A stretch of 64,000 nt of DNA from Nocardioides sp. YR527 (GTDB taxonomy: Bacteria > Actinomycetota > Actinomycetes > Propionibacteriales > Nocardioidaceae): the NCBI RefSeq assembly GCF_900101045.1, contig NZ_FNFN01000014.1, positions 24,887 to 88,886 on the forward strand, given 5' to 3'. Below are positions 63,354 to 64,000 of the stretch, piece after piece. How positions within the stretch are numbered: the first letter of the stretch is position 1; each line of letters begins with the position of its first letter. The translations under genes were made by a program, and so were the position numbers. The notes beneath the pieces were generated by a model. That model searched no databases and was not told the DNA's origin. It saw nothing but the letters and a program-made list of their open reading frames with translations.

Positions 63354-63884
63354 TCACCACTGTTCGGCGTCGGTGTGTCGTTCCTCGTCGAGCGTGAGCG
63401 CGATCTTGCGGAACTTGCTGGCATGGAAGATGAGCGGAGGCGTGTGCGGCGAGATGTCCAGGCCGTGCACCTCCAGGAGCGCGATGAGGTGGTCACCGGC
63501 CTCCACCTCGTCGTAGAGGGAGACCTCCATCCAGGCGCTGGAGCCGCGTACGAAGATGCTGTCGTGAGGCCCGGCGTCCCACTCGATCTCGGCGAATCGG
63601 TTGCCGTCCTTGCTCGCCAGCTGGCGGCACGCGACGTCCTGCCACTGCGACATCACGCTGAGGCCGAGCCGCTTGCTCTCGCGCAGGACCGGCCAGGTCG
63701 AGGAGGTCTTCTGGATGCAGACCGACACCAGTGGCGGTTCGATGGATACGGAGGTGAAGGAGCTCGCGGCCATACCGACCGGCTCACGGTCGATGCGGGC
63801 ACAGATCGCGGCAACGCCGGAGGGGAAGGCTCCGAAGGCCTGGCGGAGCTGCTGGGTCGTGAGGACCTGTTGCATACGGATCAT
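63354..63884 (-). CDS. Flavin reductase family protein
   Basis: A 176-residue FMN-binding reductase of the HpaC-type family, which supplies reduced flavin to a separate monooxygenase. The core FPSGVAAICARIDREPVGMAASSF (about residues 20-43) includes the conserved GMAASSF flavin contact, then PPLVSVCIQKTSSTWPVLRES. The oxygenase partner is probably the gene upstream, cut by the window end. The ATG at 63884 is chosen over a second ATG three codons later; longer frames are proline-rich and unlikely. Confidence 0.88.
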   Translation of the reverse strand: MIRMQQVLTTQQLRQAFGAFPSGVAAICARIDREPVGMAASSFTSVSIEPPLVSVCIQKTSSTWPVLRESKRLGLSVMSQWQDVACRQLASKDGNRFAEIEWDAGPHDSIFVRGSSAWMEVSLYDEVEAGDHLIALLEVHGLDISPHTPPLIFHASKFRKIALTLDEERHTDAEQW

Positions 63885-63912
63885 CGGGTTGTCCTGTCGT
63901 GTGTGGTTCGGG

Positions 63913-64000
63913 TCAGGAGGTGGCGCCGGCCGCGGCGCGTTCCTGGGCATGACGCTCGGTCGCCTGAGCGATCGCGTTGGCCTGACGACCATCGAGCTCG
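63913..64000 (-). CDS. Partial gene, C-terminal end only
   Basis: The last 28 codons of a gene entering from beyond the window, ending ...TERHAQERAAAGATS and stop. The stop is 28 bases ahead of the flavin reductase start, which implies one operon. Too short to assign; a flavin-dependent monooxygenase would be the natural partner (inference). Confidence 0.6.
   Translation of the reverse strand, partial: ELDGRQANAIAQATERHAQERAAAGATS

Overview
The window is high-GC actinobacterial DNA. It carries a mycothiol gene (mshC) in its usual neighbourhood, an F420-type oxidoreductase, DUF3090, DUF5703 and SCO1664-family genes, frequent GTG/TTG starts and many 4-base start/stop overlaps. A Nocardioides-like organism (Nocardioidaceae) fits best. 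That is inferred from gene content, not from a marker-gene comparison.

Region 1 (1-23 kb) is mostly housekeeping: a DUF1345 membrane protein, a PucR-type regulator, a degenerate protein kinase next to an unknown gene, an F420-type flavoprotein, cobalamin-dependent methionine synthase, a PAC2 protein, and an operon of phosphomutase, DUF3090, SCO1664-family protein and mshC. CorA, a lipoprotein, threonine ammonia-lyase, undecaprenyl-diphosphatase, an aldo/keto reductase, small enzymes, an M20 peptidase, a GDPD and tRNA-Leu(GAG) follow. Three spacers here hold tandem repeats with exact periods of 10, 21 and 31 bp; two of them fold into long hairpins.

Region 2 (23.5-40 kb), right after the tRNA, changes to transport and catabolism. 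It holds a branched-chain-type ABC operon whose two permeases and first ATPase are fused into one protein, two quinone-oxidoreductase-like genes with GntR and PadR regulators, an OpuC/Osm-type ABC operon, a Tat-exported two-subunit molybdenum hydroxylase, and a MarR gene divergent from an F420-reductase-like gene and an isochorismatase-fold protein that lacks its catalytic cysteine.

Region 3 (40-53.5 kb) is an aromatic-acid locus. An AAHS-type transporter, an aryl-alcohol dehydrogenase and an aldehyde dehydrogenase lie on one strand. Divergent from them is a tightly coupled operon: salicylyl-CoA 5-hydroxylase-like flavoprotein, ADP-forming acyl-CoA synthetase, aryl-CoA (AMP-forming) ligase, gentisate 1,2-dioxygenase, fumarylpyruvate hydrolase, mycothiol-dependent maleylpyruvate isomerase and a PaaX regulator. 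Together they describe aryl alcohol -> aldehyde -> salicylate -> salicylyl-CoA -> gentisyl-CoA -> gentisate -> maleylpyruvate -> fumarylpyruvate -> fumarate + pyruvate. The ADP-forming synthetase may release gentisate from its CoA ester while making ATP; this is the most interesting hypothesis in the window. The mshC gene of region 1 makes a precursor of the cofactor needed by the isomerase.

Region 4 (53.5-64 kb) has a TetR gene with twin operators facing a small membrane protein, a NUDIX protein, and a sugar-type (Rbs-like) ABC operon ending in an SDR that resembles acetoin reductases. Upstream of it is a unit with a flavin reductase, a succinate-semialdehyde-type dehydrogenase and a 2,3-butanediol-dehydrogenase-like enzyme, running off the end of the window. 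The substrate of this system is not evident.
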